Positions 24,211-33,049 of a stretch of DNA of 64,000 nucleotides are shown here, piece after piece. The stretch comes from Phycisphaerae bacterium (GTDB lineage Bacteria; Planctomycetota; Phycisphaerae; Phycisphaerales; Phycisphaeraceae). The position numbers and the translations under genes are program-made. The DNA is taken from assembly GCA_030425705.1 (NCBI GenBank), contig JAUHZU010000006.1:124001-188000 (forward strand). Reading direction: 5' to 3'. The number at the start of each line of letters is the position of its first letter. Position 1 is the stretch's first letter. The notes below the pieces were generated by a model. The model was given only the letters and a program-made list of their open reading frames with translations, was not told the origin of the DNA and made no database searches.

Positions 24211-26583
24211 CTAAAACGGCAAATCCGCGCCGTCCTCCGCATGGTCATCCAGGTACGTCTCGCCCGCCGGCTCGGCCGGCTTATCAAGACGTTCGAGGTT
24301 CGCGTACTGCAGGATCAGGGTCTTGCGGCCGTGGGTGTTGAACCGCACGGTGGCCCGGCTGATCGAACCCATCGCCGCGACGTCCAGCACCTCGCCGATG
24401 CCGAACTGCGCGTGACGCACCCTGCAGCCCTTGGGGAACATCGCGGCCTGTTTCGCCGCGACCGACCGCGGCGGGGCGGTGTCGAGGTCGTCTCCCTCGC
24501 TGAACGGGTCGCTGTACCCGTCGATCTGCTCGACATGCTCGCCGGGCAGTTCGTCGAGGAACCGGCTGCGCATCGTGGTCTGCGGGATGCCGAAGACCGT
24601 CCGCGACCGGGCGTGGGTCAGGTACAGGCGGCGCATCGCGCGGGTGATGCCGACGAACGCGAGCCGGCGTTCTTCTTCGAGCTCTTTGTCGTCGTTGTTC
24701 GCCCGCTGGTGGGGGAGCAGCCCGTCCTCGAAGCCGATCATCGCGACGGCCGGGAACTCCAGCCCCTTCGCCGCGTGCAGCGTCATCAGCGTGACCGACC
24801 CCATCTCTGAGTTCACCGTATCCACGTCCGAGACCAGCGCGATACGCTCCAGGAACCCCAGCAGCTTGTCTCTCAGCGGGACGTGCATCACCCGGCCGTC
24901 CGAGTCGGCCTGGACTTCCGCGACAAGTTCCTGCTCGAACTGCTGGGCCGACGTCACCAACTCGCCGAGGTTCGCCAGACGCTCCTGGTCCGGGTCGGAT
25001 TTGTCGTTGCGGAAGAAGTCCTCCAGCCCGCTTTCACGCAAGACCCGCTCGACGAAGTAACGCAGGGAGTCTTCCTCGTTTTCTTTTGGCGGGTGTTCAG
25101 GATCGGTAGAAGGGTTCAGGTCCTTCTGCCAGGACTGCATCAGCTTATCGAACTTCGCGATGCTGTTCTGCGCCCGCGTGTTCACCGCGGTGAGCGCCAT
25201 CGGCTCGGCGATCACCGCGTCCATCGGTTGGTTCTCGGCCAGGGCGTAGGCCTGCATCGCCTTGACCGTCGCCGCGCTGATGCCCCGGGCCGGCGTGTTG
25301 ATGATCCGCAGCAGGTTGACTTCGTCCGCCGGGTTCGCGAGCGCACGCAGGTAGGCGACGGCGTCCTTGATCTCCTTGCGGTCGTAGAATGCCGTGCCGC
25401 GCGCGATCTGGTACGGGATGCCCGCGTCGCGCAGGGCATCCTCCATTACCCGCGACAGCGAGTTGATCCGGTAGAACACCGCCATCTGCCCCCAGGCGAC
25501 GCCGTCCTGCTCGTTGAGCGTGCGGAAGGCCTCGGCGATGCCGCGCGCCTCGCCACGCTCGTCCAGGTAGCTCACGACCCGTACCGGCTCGCCCCCGCCG
25601 TTGTCGGTCCACAGCCGCTTGTGCTTCCGCCCGCGGTTGTTGCGGATCAATGCGTCGGCTGCGGCGAGGATCTGTGGCGTCGAGCGGTAGTTCTGCTCGA
25701 GCGCGACGGTCTTCGCCTCGGGGTAGTGGTCCTCGAACTCGAGGATGTTGCGGATGTTCGCGCCCCGCCAGCCGTAGATCGACTGGTCCGGGTCGCCGGT
25801 CGCCATGATGTTCTGATGGCCCGCCGCGAGGGCGTTGGCGATCATGAACTGCGCGTGGTTGGTGTCCTGGTACTCGTCGATCAGCACGTATTGAAACCTG
25901 TCGCGGAGCGTCGCCAGGACCCCGTGGTGGTCGCGCATCAGCTCGACGGTCTTGAGCAGCAGGTCGTCGAAGTCCAGCGCGTGGTTTCGTTCCAGGGTCT
26001 GGGCGTACTTCGTGTAGACCTTGGCGACGGTGCGGTCGTAGAAGTTGGCGGCGTCCTGGGCGAAGGGCTCGGGGCCGATCAGTTCATTCTTGGCGTTGCT
26101 GATCGCGGCAAGCATGGAGGCGGGCGGGAAGTTCTTGGTGCTGATCTCCAGGTCCTCGAGCGTCTGCTTCATCGCCCGCTTCTGGTCGGAGGCGTCGTAG
26201 ATCGAGTAGCCGGGCACTAGGCCGAGGTGCTCGCCGTACTGCCGGAGCAGGCGGGCGCAGAGGGCGTGGAACGTGCACATGGTGACGGCCCGGGCCTGCC
26301 GCTCGGTGAGCATCGCGGCCATCCGCTCGCGCATCTCGGCGGCGGCCTTGTTGGTAAACGTGATGGCCAGGATGTTCCACGGCGCGATGCCGACCCGCTG
26401 GATCAGGTGGGCGACCCGGCGGGTGATGACGCGCGTCTTCCCCGAGCCCGGGCCGGCCAGCACCAGCAGCGGGCCGTCCACATGCACTACCGCTTCGCGC
26501 TGCGGCGCGGTCAGGTCCGCCAGCAGCGGGTCGTGCTCGTCGGTGTTGGGGTCGTCCATGACACGGGTCGGTTCGGGGTCCAT
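24211..26583 (-). CDS. pcrA: UvrD/PcrA/Rep-type ATP-dependent DNA helicase
   Basis: This is a superfamily 1A 3'-5' helicase of 790 residues used in repair and clearing of DNA-bound obstacles. Motifs in order: Q-motif region LTAPQREAVVH, Walker A AGPGSGKTRVITRR, Ia ITFTNKAAAEMRERM, II LIDEYQDTNHAQF, III GDPDQSIYGWRGA, IV EQNYRSTPQIL, V VTLMTLHAAKGLEFPAVAM and VI EERRLAFVGITRAMRRLYL. The C-terminal segment (GCRVRHAQFGIGEVLDV) is the PcrA/UvrD RNA-polymerase-binding Tudor-like domain. The start could be MDPEPTRV or MDDPNTD 8 residues later. Confidence 0.96.
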   Translation of the reverse strand: MDPEPTRVMDDPNTDEHDPLLADLTAPQREAVVHVDGPLLVLAGPGSGKTRVITRRVAHLIQRVGIAPWNILAITFTNKAAAEMRERMAAMLTERQARAVTMCTFHALCARLLRQYGEHLGLVPGYSIYDASDQKRAMKQTLEDLEISTKNFPPASMLAAISNAKNELIGPEPFAQDAANFYDRTVAKVYTKYAQTLERNHALDFDDLLLKTVELMRDHHGVLATLRDRFQYVLIDEYQDTNHAQFMIANALAAGHQNIMATGDPDQSIYGWRGANIRNILEFEDHYPEAKTVALEQNYRSTPQILAAADALIRNNRGRKHKRLWTDNGGGEPVRVVSYLDERGEARGIAEAFRTLNEQDGVAWGQMAVFYRINSLSRVMEDALRDAGIPYQIARGTAFYDRKEIKDAVAYLRALANPADEVNLLRIINTPARGISAATVKAMQAYALAENQPMDAVIAEPMALTAVNTRAQNSIAKFDKLMQSWQKDLNPSTDPEHPPKENEEDSLRYFVERVLRESGLEDFFRNDKSDPDQERLANLGELVTSAQQFEQELVAEVQADSDGRVMHVPLRDKLLGFLERIALVSDVDTVNSEMGSVTLMTLHAAKGLEFPAVAMIGFEDGLLPHQRANNDDKELEEERRLAFVGITRAMRRLYLTHARSRTVFGIPQTTMRSRFLDELPGEHVEQIDGYSDPFSEGDDLDTAPPRSVAAKQAAMFPKGCRVRHAQFGIGEVLDVAAMGSISRATVRFNTHGRKTLILQYANLERLDKPAEPAGETYLDDHAEDGADLPF

Positions 26584-26626
26584 CCGGGCAGTTTAGCAGG
26601 GCCCACGCGGTATGAACGTGCCCGTG

Positions 26627-27313
26627 TCAGTTCAGCGGCAGCCCGTGCTCGCCGGTGCAGGGGCCCATCCCGTCGGCGACACGCAGCGTGTCCCGGGTCC
26701 GCCGGAGCAGGCCGATCAGCCGGCGAGCACGCCGTACTGCGCACGGCTCGGACAGCACCCGGTAGCGCTCCGCCGGGTCCCGGCTGAGCGCATGCCACGA
26801 GAGATCGGTCACCGCCGCGGTGGGCAGTTCAGGTGTCATCCAGTTGCGGATTGCGCCGATCCCCGCGAGCTTCTGCAGCGCGCCGTCTTTGAGCAGCTCG
26901 GTGAGCTGGTCGCGGTGTTCCTGCAGGTCGATCTCCATGACGCCCGCATCGATCGGCGCGAGCCGCGCCCGCCGGTACCCGCCGGGGTCTTCGTCGAACT
27001 CGTCAAGAAGGCGGGCGCGGGCGATCCCCTGGAGCAGGATGTTGTATCGGCCGTCGTCGAGGCGCTCGTGGTGCACGATGTAGCCCACGCACACGCAGGG
27101 CTTGAGCACGGGCCGGCCGTCAACATCGAGCAGGTCGCTGTCGATCGTCGCCATCGCGATGAGGCCAGTGCTGTCCAGCGCGTCGCAGGTCATCGCCCGG
27201 TAGCGCGGCTCGAAGATGTGCAGCGGCATCGCGCTGAGCGGCAGCAGCACGCAGCCCGGCAGCGGGAACAGCGCGATCGGCTTGTTGAAATCGATGGTGA
27301 GCGTCAGTGGCAT
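26627..27313 (-). CDS. Lon N-terminal (LAN/PUA-like) domain protein
   Basis: The 228-residue protein consists of the substrate-binding N-terminal domain of Lon protease without the AAA or protease domains. FNKPIALFPLPGCVLLPLSAM, then PLHIFEPRYRAM, and GYNILLQGIARA-like DGRYNILLQGIARARLL are the family signatures. Stand-alone proteins of this kind are widespread and their function is not established. The ATG at MPLTLTIDF fits the family start; further in-frame upstream sequence is low in conservation. It lies between the helicase and cysE on the same strand. Confidence 0.88.
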   Translation of the reverse strand: MPLTLTIDFNKPIALFPLPGCVLLPLSAMPLHIFEPRYRAMTCDALDSTGLIAMATIDSDLLDVDGRPVLKPCVCVGYIVHHERLDDGRYNILLQGIARARLLDEFDEDPGGYRRARLAPIDAGVMEIDLQEHRDQLTELLKDGALQKLAGIGAIRNWMTPELPTAAVTDLSWHALSRDPAERYRVLSEPCAVRRARRLIGLLRRTRDTLRVADGMGPCTGEHGLPLN

Positions 27314-27412
27314 AGCGGCCGATTGGCGTGGTGGCGCAGAAGCCGGGCGATCCACTCGTATCGTAGGCGCCCGACCGCGGCGGGGCTGCATGCGCCGCCC
27401 GCGGCTGGACGT

Positions 27413-28381
27413 TCAGATGGACCAGTTCCCCGAGCCGTCGCCGCCCCGGGCCTTGAGCTGCGGCTCGGGCTGGGTGGACAGCACGACGTGGTCCGGCGGG
27501 ACGCTCCGGGTCAGGAACACAGAGCCAGCGATCGTCGACCGCGCCCCGATCACGGTGTCGCCGCCGAGGATCGTGGCCCCGGCATAGATGGTCACGTCGT
27601 CCTCGATGGTCGGGTGGCGCTTCTTGTGACGGAGGTCCTGCCCGCCCTTGGTGGACAGCGCGCCGAGGGTGACGCCCTGGTAGACCTTGACGCGCTTGCC
27701 GATCTCGGTGGTCTCGCCGATCACGACACCGGTAGCGTGATCGATGAAGAACGACTCACCGATGGTCGCGCCGGGGTGGATGTCGACGCCGGTCTCGTTG
27801 TGGGCGTACTCGCTCATGATGCGTGGCAGCATCGGCACGTCCAAGCGGAACAGCGTGTTCGCGACGCGGTGGATAAACACCGCATCGACCCCGGGGTAGC
27901 AGAAGACCGCCTCGTCGGTGTGCTTCGCGGCCGGGTCGCCGTCGAACGCGGCCTGGACATCCAGCGCGAGGGCCCGGCGGAGCGCGGGGAGCCCCTGCAT
28001 AAACGCGTTGGTCGCGACACGGGCCTGCGTGTCGCAGTCATCGCAGTCGTCGCCCCGGCCGGACTGCTGGGCGTTCTCCCGGTACCGCAGGGACTGACGG
28101 ACCTGGTCGTAGAGCAGCGCGTCGAGCTGCCGGACCAGCTCGCTGACGTGTGCGTGCAGGCGGGCGGAGGTCAGGCGGTGGTCGTCAAAGAACCCGGGGA
28201 AGACGATCCGCCGGATCAGCTCGATGCACTCGACCGCGCGGGCCCGGCTGGGGAGGAAGGTCGCGTCGATGTGCTGGGTCCGCCCGTCCTTGGGGTAAGA
28301 AACCATCAGCGCCTCGACCACGGCGTCGAGGTCGGCGGGCGGTGCGGCGTCGATGGGTTGGTCCATGGGGCGGGTGTCCAT
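27413..28381 (-). CDS. cysE: Serine O-acetyltransferase (cysteine biosynthesis)
   Basis: CysE acetylates L-serine to O-acetylserine, the first step of cysteine synthesis. The 322-residue protein has a long helical N-terminal region and a left-handed beta-helix of hexapeptide repeats. DIHPGATIGESFFIDHATGVVIGE contains the catalytic His/Asp pair, and VYQGVTLGALS with DDVTIYAGATILGG continues the helix. It belongs to the longer EpsC/SatA group rather than the enterobacterial 270-residue form. A cysteine-rich insertion (GDDCDDCDTQ) is seen near residue 110. The upstream 410 bp have no gene but a strong fold (see 28464). Confidence 0.94.
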   Translation of the reverse strand: MDTRPMDQPIDAAPPADLDAVVEALMVSYPKDGRTQHIDATFLPSRARAVECIELIRRIVFPGFFDDHRLTSARLHAHVSELVRQLDALLYDQVRQSLRYRENAQQSGRGDDCDDCDTQARVATNAFMQGLPALRRALALDVQAAFDGDPAAKHTDEAVFCYPGVDAVFIHRVANTLFRLDVPMLPRIMSEYAHNETGVDIHPGATIGESFFIDHATGVVIGETTEIGKRVKVYQGVTLGALSTKGGQDLRHKKRHPTIEDDVTIYAGATILGGDTVIGARSTIAGSVFLTRSVPPDHVVLSTQPEPQLKARGGDGSGNWSI

Positions 28382-28463
28382 GCCGCCATCATAGCCGTGG
28401 AAATGCGCAGCGGATGGTGCCGGAGAAATCCCGGAGGTTCGCGAGGCGTCGCGGAGGCGGGGC

Positions 28464-28675
28464 GTTCGAGTGCGCGGTTTCGGGAGGCCGTCGGCGTGTC
28501 CCGAACCCCAAGATCAGGTGGGTGCATCGCCGGGTCAGCCGGGCCTTCCCCTTCGCCGACATCCGAAGATGCAGGCGGGGGCTTGACCGTCGTGCCCAGT
28601 CCCGCTCCCTTGGGGCTCGACAGGTTCGAGAGCACTTTGCCGAGTATCCGGCCTCTCGAAACCGCGTAGTCGAAC
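28464..28675. ncRNA. candidate structured RNA or small inverted-repeat element upstream of cysE
   Basis: The stretch 28382-28791 has no convincing gene. Within it, 28464-28491 and 28648-28675 are inverted repeats matching at 24 of 28 positions. Inside is a second arm (CGAACCCCAAG at 28510-28520 with CTTGGGGCTCG, about 28612-28622). An inner arm pairs GGTCAGCC with GGCTTGACC and closes on CATCCGAAGATG, which on the minus strand is CATC-TTCG-GATG, a UUCG tetraloop. An alternative hairpin GGTTCGAGAG / CTCTCGAAACC competes with the outer arm. The rod shape with an asymmetric bubble recalls 6S RNA, but strand and identity are not settled. Minus-strand TAGAAT near 28738 could be a -10 box. Confidence 0.4.
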
Positions 28676-28791
28676 CGGCCGGAGTCTGGCCGGGGGCGCC
28701 GCGTGCCGTCACGCGGCCGGTGAATCTATCGGCCATTCTACCCCGCGTGCGCCAGCGGGCCAGCGCGGCGTATGCATTTTTTGTGATGGCC

Positions 28792-29532
28792 TTACAGGGT
28801 CCGTGTTGGCGGAGGAGTAGACGCGAGATCCATCGCAACCCGGAGCAATGCCTGCTTCTGTTCATCAAGTACATTCGCGACGTATGCCCAATAGAAGGAG
28901 CCGGGGATCGTCCATAACACCCCGCTGACGATCAGGGCGATCACCGTATCTTCCATCGATTGCTCAACGACCGCGGCGGTGCACACCACCGCGAGTTGAG
29001 TCAGCAGGCAGGCGGCTGCAAAACCCATCGCAAGATATATCTTCGCGCGATAGGTGATCCTGATCGCAATCACAAACACGCAGACGTAATGGATCGTCAA
29101 CGATGCTGCAAAGCAGGTGAGGAGTGTGACGAAGCGGAATGAAGACCAGGCATACGATGGGGCAATAAAAGCCGCGGCCATACACGCGAAGACGCTAAGC
29201 AGGGAGAGCCATGTCGCGTGCCTAATGACGGCCCAGTGCATGCCGGTCGGCATCCGCCGGATCAACATCACCAGGCCGATGGTCCAGGGGATCAGGCCCA
29301 ACCCGATCGCGAGCATAGAGATCAAGCCGAACGCGAGCAGCCGGCACGGCTCGACCGCCGTGAAGGGCCAGCGCTCCACGCGGTACGAGGCGATACTGTG
29401 TTTCACGGCACTACCGCACTCCGGGCAGCTCGCAGCGACTCGGAGCGCACGCAGGTTGTACCCGCACTGGAAGCAGGGAAGGTCTGTGTCGACTTCCAAG
29501 TGGGGCTCGGTCACGGGCGTGTCGTCAGCCAC
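28792..29532 (-). CDS. membrane protein with N-terminal zinc ribbon
   Basis: The 246-residue protein begins with a zinc-ribbon motif CFQCGYNLRALRVAASCPEC (residues about 20-39), followed by about six TM helices (for example LLAFGLISMLAIGLGLIPW, IYLAMGFAAACLLTQLAVV and VIALIVSGVLWTIPGSF). This CxxCxYNLxxL...CPECG head on multi-TM proteins is frequent in planctomycetes. Function is unknown. A second such protein is at 49458-50129. The gene overlaps the aldo/keto reductase gene by 8 bp and is lower in GC than neighbours. Confidence 0.75.
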   Translation of the reverse strand: MADDTPVTEPHLEVDTDLPCFQCGYNLRALRVAASCPECGSAVKHSIASYRVERWPFTAVEPCRLLAFGLISMLAIGLGLIPWTIGLVMLIRRMPTGMHWAVIRHATWLSLLSVFACMAAAFIAPSYAWSSFRFVTLLTCFAASLTIHYVCVFVIAIRITYRAKIYLAMGFAAACLLTQLAVVCTAAVVEQSMEDTVIALIVSGVLWTIPGSFYWAYVANVLDEQKQALLRVAMDLASTPPPTRTL

Positions 29533-30298
29533 CTGCGACCGCCGTGATGTTGGCGCGCATGTGTTCCGGGTTCAGGGTGCCGATGACCGCGCTGTGGACG
29601 CCCGGCTGGTCGAAGACAAAACGCAGCGCTTCGTCGGCCGGGAGACGCCCCGACCCAAGGGCTTTCTTGACGACGACACCGACGCCGCGCTCGCTCGCAA
29701 ATGTTATGGTTTCCGCCAGTTCCGGTGCGGCGGGGCTGAACTCGATCATCGCGACGTCGGCCCAGTCGAACGACTGCGCAAAGCCCTCGGCCGTCTTGCC
29801 GGACAGCCCGATCGCACGGATCACGCCCCGGTCGCGCAGGTCGCAGAGGGTCTCGGCCGCATCGGTCTGGCTCAGGATGTGCAGGTCGTCGCCGTTGGAA
29901 TGGATGAACACGAGGTCGAGCGTGTCCCGGCCGAGAAGCTGCCGGCTGCGGTCGATGCTGGCGCGGATCGACGCGGCGTCGTAGCGATACTCGGACCGTG
30001 GCTGGTCGTCCACGACGCCGAAGGTTTCACCGACCTTGGTCGAGACGACGACGTGGTCCGACGGCTTGCGGCGGAGCGCCTTGCCCAGGCGTTCTTCGCT
30101 CAGCCCGTAGGCGGGGGCGGTGTCGAGGTAGTTGATGCCCAGGTCGAGCATCTGGTGCACGATGCGGACGGCGGCGTCTTCGTCGGGGATGCGATAGGTG
30201 CCGGGGTACTTGGTCCCCGCGTCGCGCCCGATCTTGAACGCGCCGAACCCGATGGGCGTGACGGCGAGGCCGGTGCGGGCTAGGGGTCGCGGGTCCAT
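29525..30298 (-). CDS. Aldo/keto reductase
   Basis: This is an NAD(P)H-dependent oxidoreductase with a (beta/alpha)8 fold, 257 residues. The catalytic tetrad is visible: Asp and Tyr in NYLDTAPAYG, Lys in VVVSTKVGE and His in LVFIHSNGDD. The cofactor region AVIGTLNPEHMRANI is at the C-terminus. The substrate cannot be predicted. Its start lies inside the end of the FAD oxidoreductase gene (19-bp overlap) and its end overlaps the zinc-ribbon gene, so these three genes are probably translated from one mRNA. Confidence 0.93.
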   Translation of the reverse strand: MDPRPLARTGLAVTPIGFGAFKIGRDAGTKYPGTYRIPDEDAAVRIVHQMLDLGINYLDTAPAYGLSEERLGKALRRKPSDHVVVSTKVGETFGVVDDQPRSEYRYDAASIRASIDRSRQLLGRDTLDLVFIHSNGDDLHILSQTDAAETLCDLRDRGVIRAIGLSGKTAEGFAQSFDWADVAMIEFSPAAPELAETITFASERGVGVVVKKALGSGRLPADEALRFVFDQPGVHSAVIGTLNPEHMRANITAVAGG

Positions 30299-31545
30299 GC
30301 GTCGGCGGTTTCCCAGGGCGGTGGTGCGACGGCGGGGCGGGGCATCGCCGCGAGGGGTTCGGCTGTATTCACAGACAGGATGCCTGTGCCACTTCCTTCT
30401 CTTGCGGGCGGCGGCAGCTTGCCGATGATATCCGCCGCGAGGACCGGCGCAAGCGCGAGCTTGGTCGGCCAGCAGGTGAGCACGTTGCGTTCTTGCAGCA
30501 CCGCGTGGTCTTCGGGGCGCTTGTTGCCGGGCATCTGCCGCTCAGCCCGGTCGACGCGGTAGCTCGCCCACTCTACGCCCGACAGGTCGAGCCCCGGCAG
30601 GACCGCGGCGACCTCGTGCCGGGCAAACGCGAGGAGCTCGTCGCGTTCCATCGCCACGCCGTCCTCGGAGACCTGCCCGCCGACCTGCCAGACGACCCGC
30701 CCGGCCGCGTCGCGGTCGCTGGTAATAGTCGCCCGGGTCTTCGCGCCGTCGACGCAGTGTCCCTGCAGCATCGGCAGCGATGGCGAGCGCATCATGACCA
30801 TGTGCAGCGGGCGGCGCTGCATGGTCTCGTTGGGCATGCCGATCAGCCGACGCAGCTCCGCGTTGCCCGCGCCGGCGGTGAGGACGAGGTGGGTCGGCTC
30901 GACGCGCCGGCCGTGCAGCTCAAAGGCGGCGACATGATCGTCCGTCACCTCGAAGCGGTCGACGTCGGCCTGGATGATGCGCCCGCGGTGGCGCTCCAGC
31001 AGGACTTCTAACAGCGACTCGGGCGCGATCACCTGCTCGTCGAGGCGGAAGACACCGCCGGGGCAGGCCCGCAACACCTCGGGCACGTCATCGCCGGTGA
31101 GCCGGACGGGCCTGACCTTGAGCCCGGCCCGTGCGCCGACCATGCCGAGTTTCGAAGACAAGGATTGCGTGCGCCAGAGCAGGCAGCTCTCGCTGCGGAT
31201 GCGTGTGCCCCGCAGGTCGGGCCGGTCTTCGCCCGCCAGGCAGCGTCGCCACAGCGCGGGCATCTCGCGGATGGCCTGGGCCGAGCCGGTCATCCCGCCC
31301 TTGAGGGTGTATTTGAGCCCGGAGTGGATGATGCCCTGGGCGCAGACGGTCTGCCCCTCGCCCAGGGCGTGCTTCTCGACAAGGACGGCGTCGTAGCCGG
31401 CGCGGACGAGTGCGTCCATGAGCCACATCCCCGCGACACCGCCGCCGAAGACCGCGACATCGACCCGAACGGCCGGCGCGGTGGCGAGGGGTTGCGTCTG
31501 CGTCTGCGGGTCAGCCGCGGAGGGTTGGAGCGGGGGAGAGGTCAC
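30280..31545 (-). CDS. FAD-dependent oxidoreductase (DAO family)
   Basis: The 421-residue protein has an N-terminal Rossmann motif VAVFGGGVAGMWLMDALV followed by VLVEKHALGEGQTVCAQGIIH, typical of the DAO/glycerol-3-phosphate dehydrogenase-like family. A C-terminal segment (VLTCWPTKLALAPVLAADIIG) matches the second FAD contact region. No signal peptide. The last 40 residues are Pro/Ala-rich and overlap the start of the aldo/keto reductase. Substrate unknown; the pairing with an AKR suggests a small redox pathway, which is inference. Confidence 0.88.
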   Translation of the reverse strand: MTSPPLQPSAADPQTQTQPLATAPAVRVDVAVFGGGVAGMWLMDALVRAGYDAVLVEKHALGEGQTVCAQGIIHSGLKYTLKGGMTGSAQAIREMPALWRRCLAGEDRPDLRGTRIRSESCLLWRTQSLSSKLGMVGARAGLKVRPVRLTGDDVPEVLRACPGGVFRLDEQVIAPESLLEVLLERHRGRIIQADVDRFEVTDDHVAAFELHGRRVEPTHLVLTAGAGNAELRRLIGMPNETMQRRPLHMVMMRSPSLPMLQGHCVDGAKTRATITSDRDAAGRVVWQVGGQVSEDGVAMERDELLAFARHEVAAVLPGLDLSGVEWASYRVDRAERQMPGNKRPEDHAVLQERNVLTCWPTKLALAPVLAADIIGKLPPPAREGSGTGILSVNTAEPLAAMPRPAVAPPPWETADAWTRDP

Positions 31546-31555
31546 GCGGGCGGGC

Positions 31556-32488
31556 TCAGTCCCGCTCAGGGAGGGCGGGGGGGATGTCCAGCGTCATGCC
31601 CGCGCGGAGCCGGCCGGGGTCGGCGCCGATGGCCTCGCGGTTGTGGTTGTAGATGATCTCCCAGTGCTCGGCGCTGCCGTAGAACCGCTCGGCGATGCGG
31701 GAGAGGTTGTCGCCGGGCTGGACGACGTAGCGTTCGCGTTCGCCGGGGGGCGGGGCGGGCTGCTCCTGGCGTGGGCGGTTGACCGAACTGCGGGGCGGCA
31801 GGCGGAGGACCTCGCCGACCTGGAGGCGGGTCGGGTCGACCGACGGGTTGGCCTGCGCGATGGCTTCCCAGGCGGTCTGCGTGCCGTAGAGCCGCTCGGC
31901 GATGGTGACGAGCATGTCGCCGGGCTTGACGGTGTAGGTTTCGGGGACATCGCCCGGCTGGCGGGCAGGCGGCGGGGTGGTCCGCGTCCCGGGGCGGGTC
32001 TCGGGCGTCTCGACGGGCTGGGCCGGCTGGGTCGGCTCGTTGTCGCGAACCCCGGGCTCGGCGCCGGGTTGGGCGGCGGGCGGGTCGGCCTCGGCCGGTG
32101 TTTCGGTCGGTGGGTCGGTGGTGTCGCTGCCGCCGGTGCCGCCCGCGACCGGGTCCAGCGGTTCGCCGGGCGCGGGGCCGAGCTCGACGGTGCGGGGCTG
32201 CCGGGGGGTGACGGTTTCCAGGTCCAGCCGGATCGGCGGCTCGGGCCGGTCGTTCCGCACGGCGGGGGGGGTGTCTCCCGTCGTCCGCGGGGTGCGGGTG
32301 TCGGGCGTGTTTCGGCGGCTGGGGGTGTCGTCGGCCGGGGCGTCATCCAAGGCGACGGCCGCGCCGTCCAGGGCGGGCTCACTTGTGCCGGTGATGCCCT
32401 TGCCTCCGCCCCGTGCGGCGTAGTAGCCGACGACGACGATCAGCAGCCCCACGGCGACGACCAGAGCGATCTTGTACGAAGCGTTCAT
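31556..32488 (-). CDS. membrane-anchored LysM protein
   Basis: The 310-residue protein has one N-terminal TM helix (KIALVVAVGLLIVVVGYYAA), a long Pro/Thr/Asp-rich linker of about 150 residues and two LysM domains. The domains are YTVKPGDMLVTIAERLYG (about 185-232) and YVVQPGDNLSRIAERFYG (about 252-300). LysM binds N-acetylglucosamine in peptidoglycan or chitin-like glycans. It ends 10 bp before the FAD oxidoreductase start. The domain order is that of tetratricopeptide-free LysM anchors that tether to the wall. Confidence 0.9.
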   Translation of the reverse strand: MNASYKIALVVAVGLLIVVVGYYAARGGGKGITGTSEPALDGAAVALDDAPADDTPSRRNTPDTRTPRTTGDTPPAVRNDRPEPPIRLDLETVTPRQPRTVELGPAPGEPLDPVAGGTGGSDTTDPPTETPAEADPPAAQPGAEPGVRDNEPTQPAQPVETPETRPGTRTTPPPARQPGDVPETYTVKPGDMLVTIAERLYGTQTAWEAIAQANPSVDPTRLQVGEVLRLPPRSSVNRPRQEQPAPPPGERERYVVQPGDNLSRIAERFYGSAEHWEIIYNHNREAIGADPGRLRAGMTLDIPPALPERD

Positions 32489-32588
32489 TGCGGACCTCCA
32501 TGTTCGCAGTCCCTTGGCAGTCTATCAGCCCACGCGGGCGGGGGCTAGGCGAGCAGGCATGAGGGCTGATTGAAGGAGGTGCAATCGC

Positions 32589-32649
32589 TTGACACCCCCC
32601 CGGCTCGCGGATACGGTCTGGCTCGTATAACCCCTTGGGAGACCGGCTG
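32589..32649 (+). promoter_or_regulatory. possible promoter and ribosome-binding site of the STAS gene
   Basis: TTGACA (32589-32594) matches the -35 consensus. GATACG 15 bp later is a weak -10. GGGAGA lies 8 bp before the ATG of the STAS gene and serves as ribosome-binding site. The -10 is poor, so this promoter call is tentative. Confidence 0.3.
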
Positions 32650-33009
32650 ATGTCTAATCCGGAGTCGCGCTTGGTTGTCGAGAACGACGGCGAAGTGACA
32701 CGCGTTGGGTTCTTGGACCGCAACATCCTCGAAGAGGCCAGCATCCAGCAGATCGGCGACCAGATCAGCGACCTGATCGAGGCGTCATCTAACCCGAAGC
32801 TGCTGCTGAACTTCGAGAACGTCGAGCACCTGTCTTCCGCCGCGCTGGGCACGCTGATCACGATCAACAACAAGATCAAGGCCAAGGGCGGGCAGCTCCG
32901 GCTGTCGCACATCGACCCTCAGATCAAGGAGGTCTTTGTGATTACCAAGCTCAACAAGCTGTTCCACATCCACGACGACAACCAAGCCGCACTTGCGAGC
33001 TTCCAGTAA
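32650..33009 (+). CDS. anti-sigma factor antagonist, STAS domain (RsbV/SpoIIAA-like)
   Basis: The 119-residue protein is a single STAS domain. The phosphorylatable serine is in VEHLSSAALGTLITI (normally DSSGLG), and the segment KLNKLFHIHDDNQAALASF is the standard C-terminal helix. In its unphosphorylated state such a protein binds the anti-sigma kinase and frees the sigma factor. The start is ATG (MSNPESRL) after a good ribosome-binding site. The RsbW-like gene follows, so the two form a partner-switching pair. Confidence 0.93.
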   Translation: MSNPESRLVVENDGEVTRVGFLDRNILEEASIQQIGDQISDLIEASSNPKLLLNFENVEHLSSAALGTLITINNKIKAKGGQLRLSHIDPQIKEVFVITKLNKLFHIHDDNQAALASFQ

Positions 33010-33049
33010 GCCGCCGAGCCGGCCCGATGTGCCGACCCCGGCGTGATTG

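Noticed and set aside
24211-26583. A defence-associated helicase
   Set aside because: All motifs and the C-terminal Tudor-like segment are those of housekeeping UvrD/PcrA, and no nuclease or defence partner is adjacent.
28306-28917. Open frames in both directions in the region upstream of cysE
   Set aside because: Their products are rich in Arg/Pro/Ala with no motif and no ribosome-binding site, while the DNA itself has strong inverted repeats. I treat the region as non-coding.
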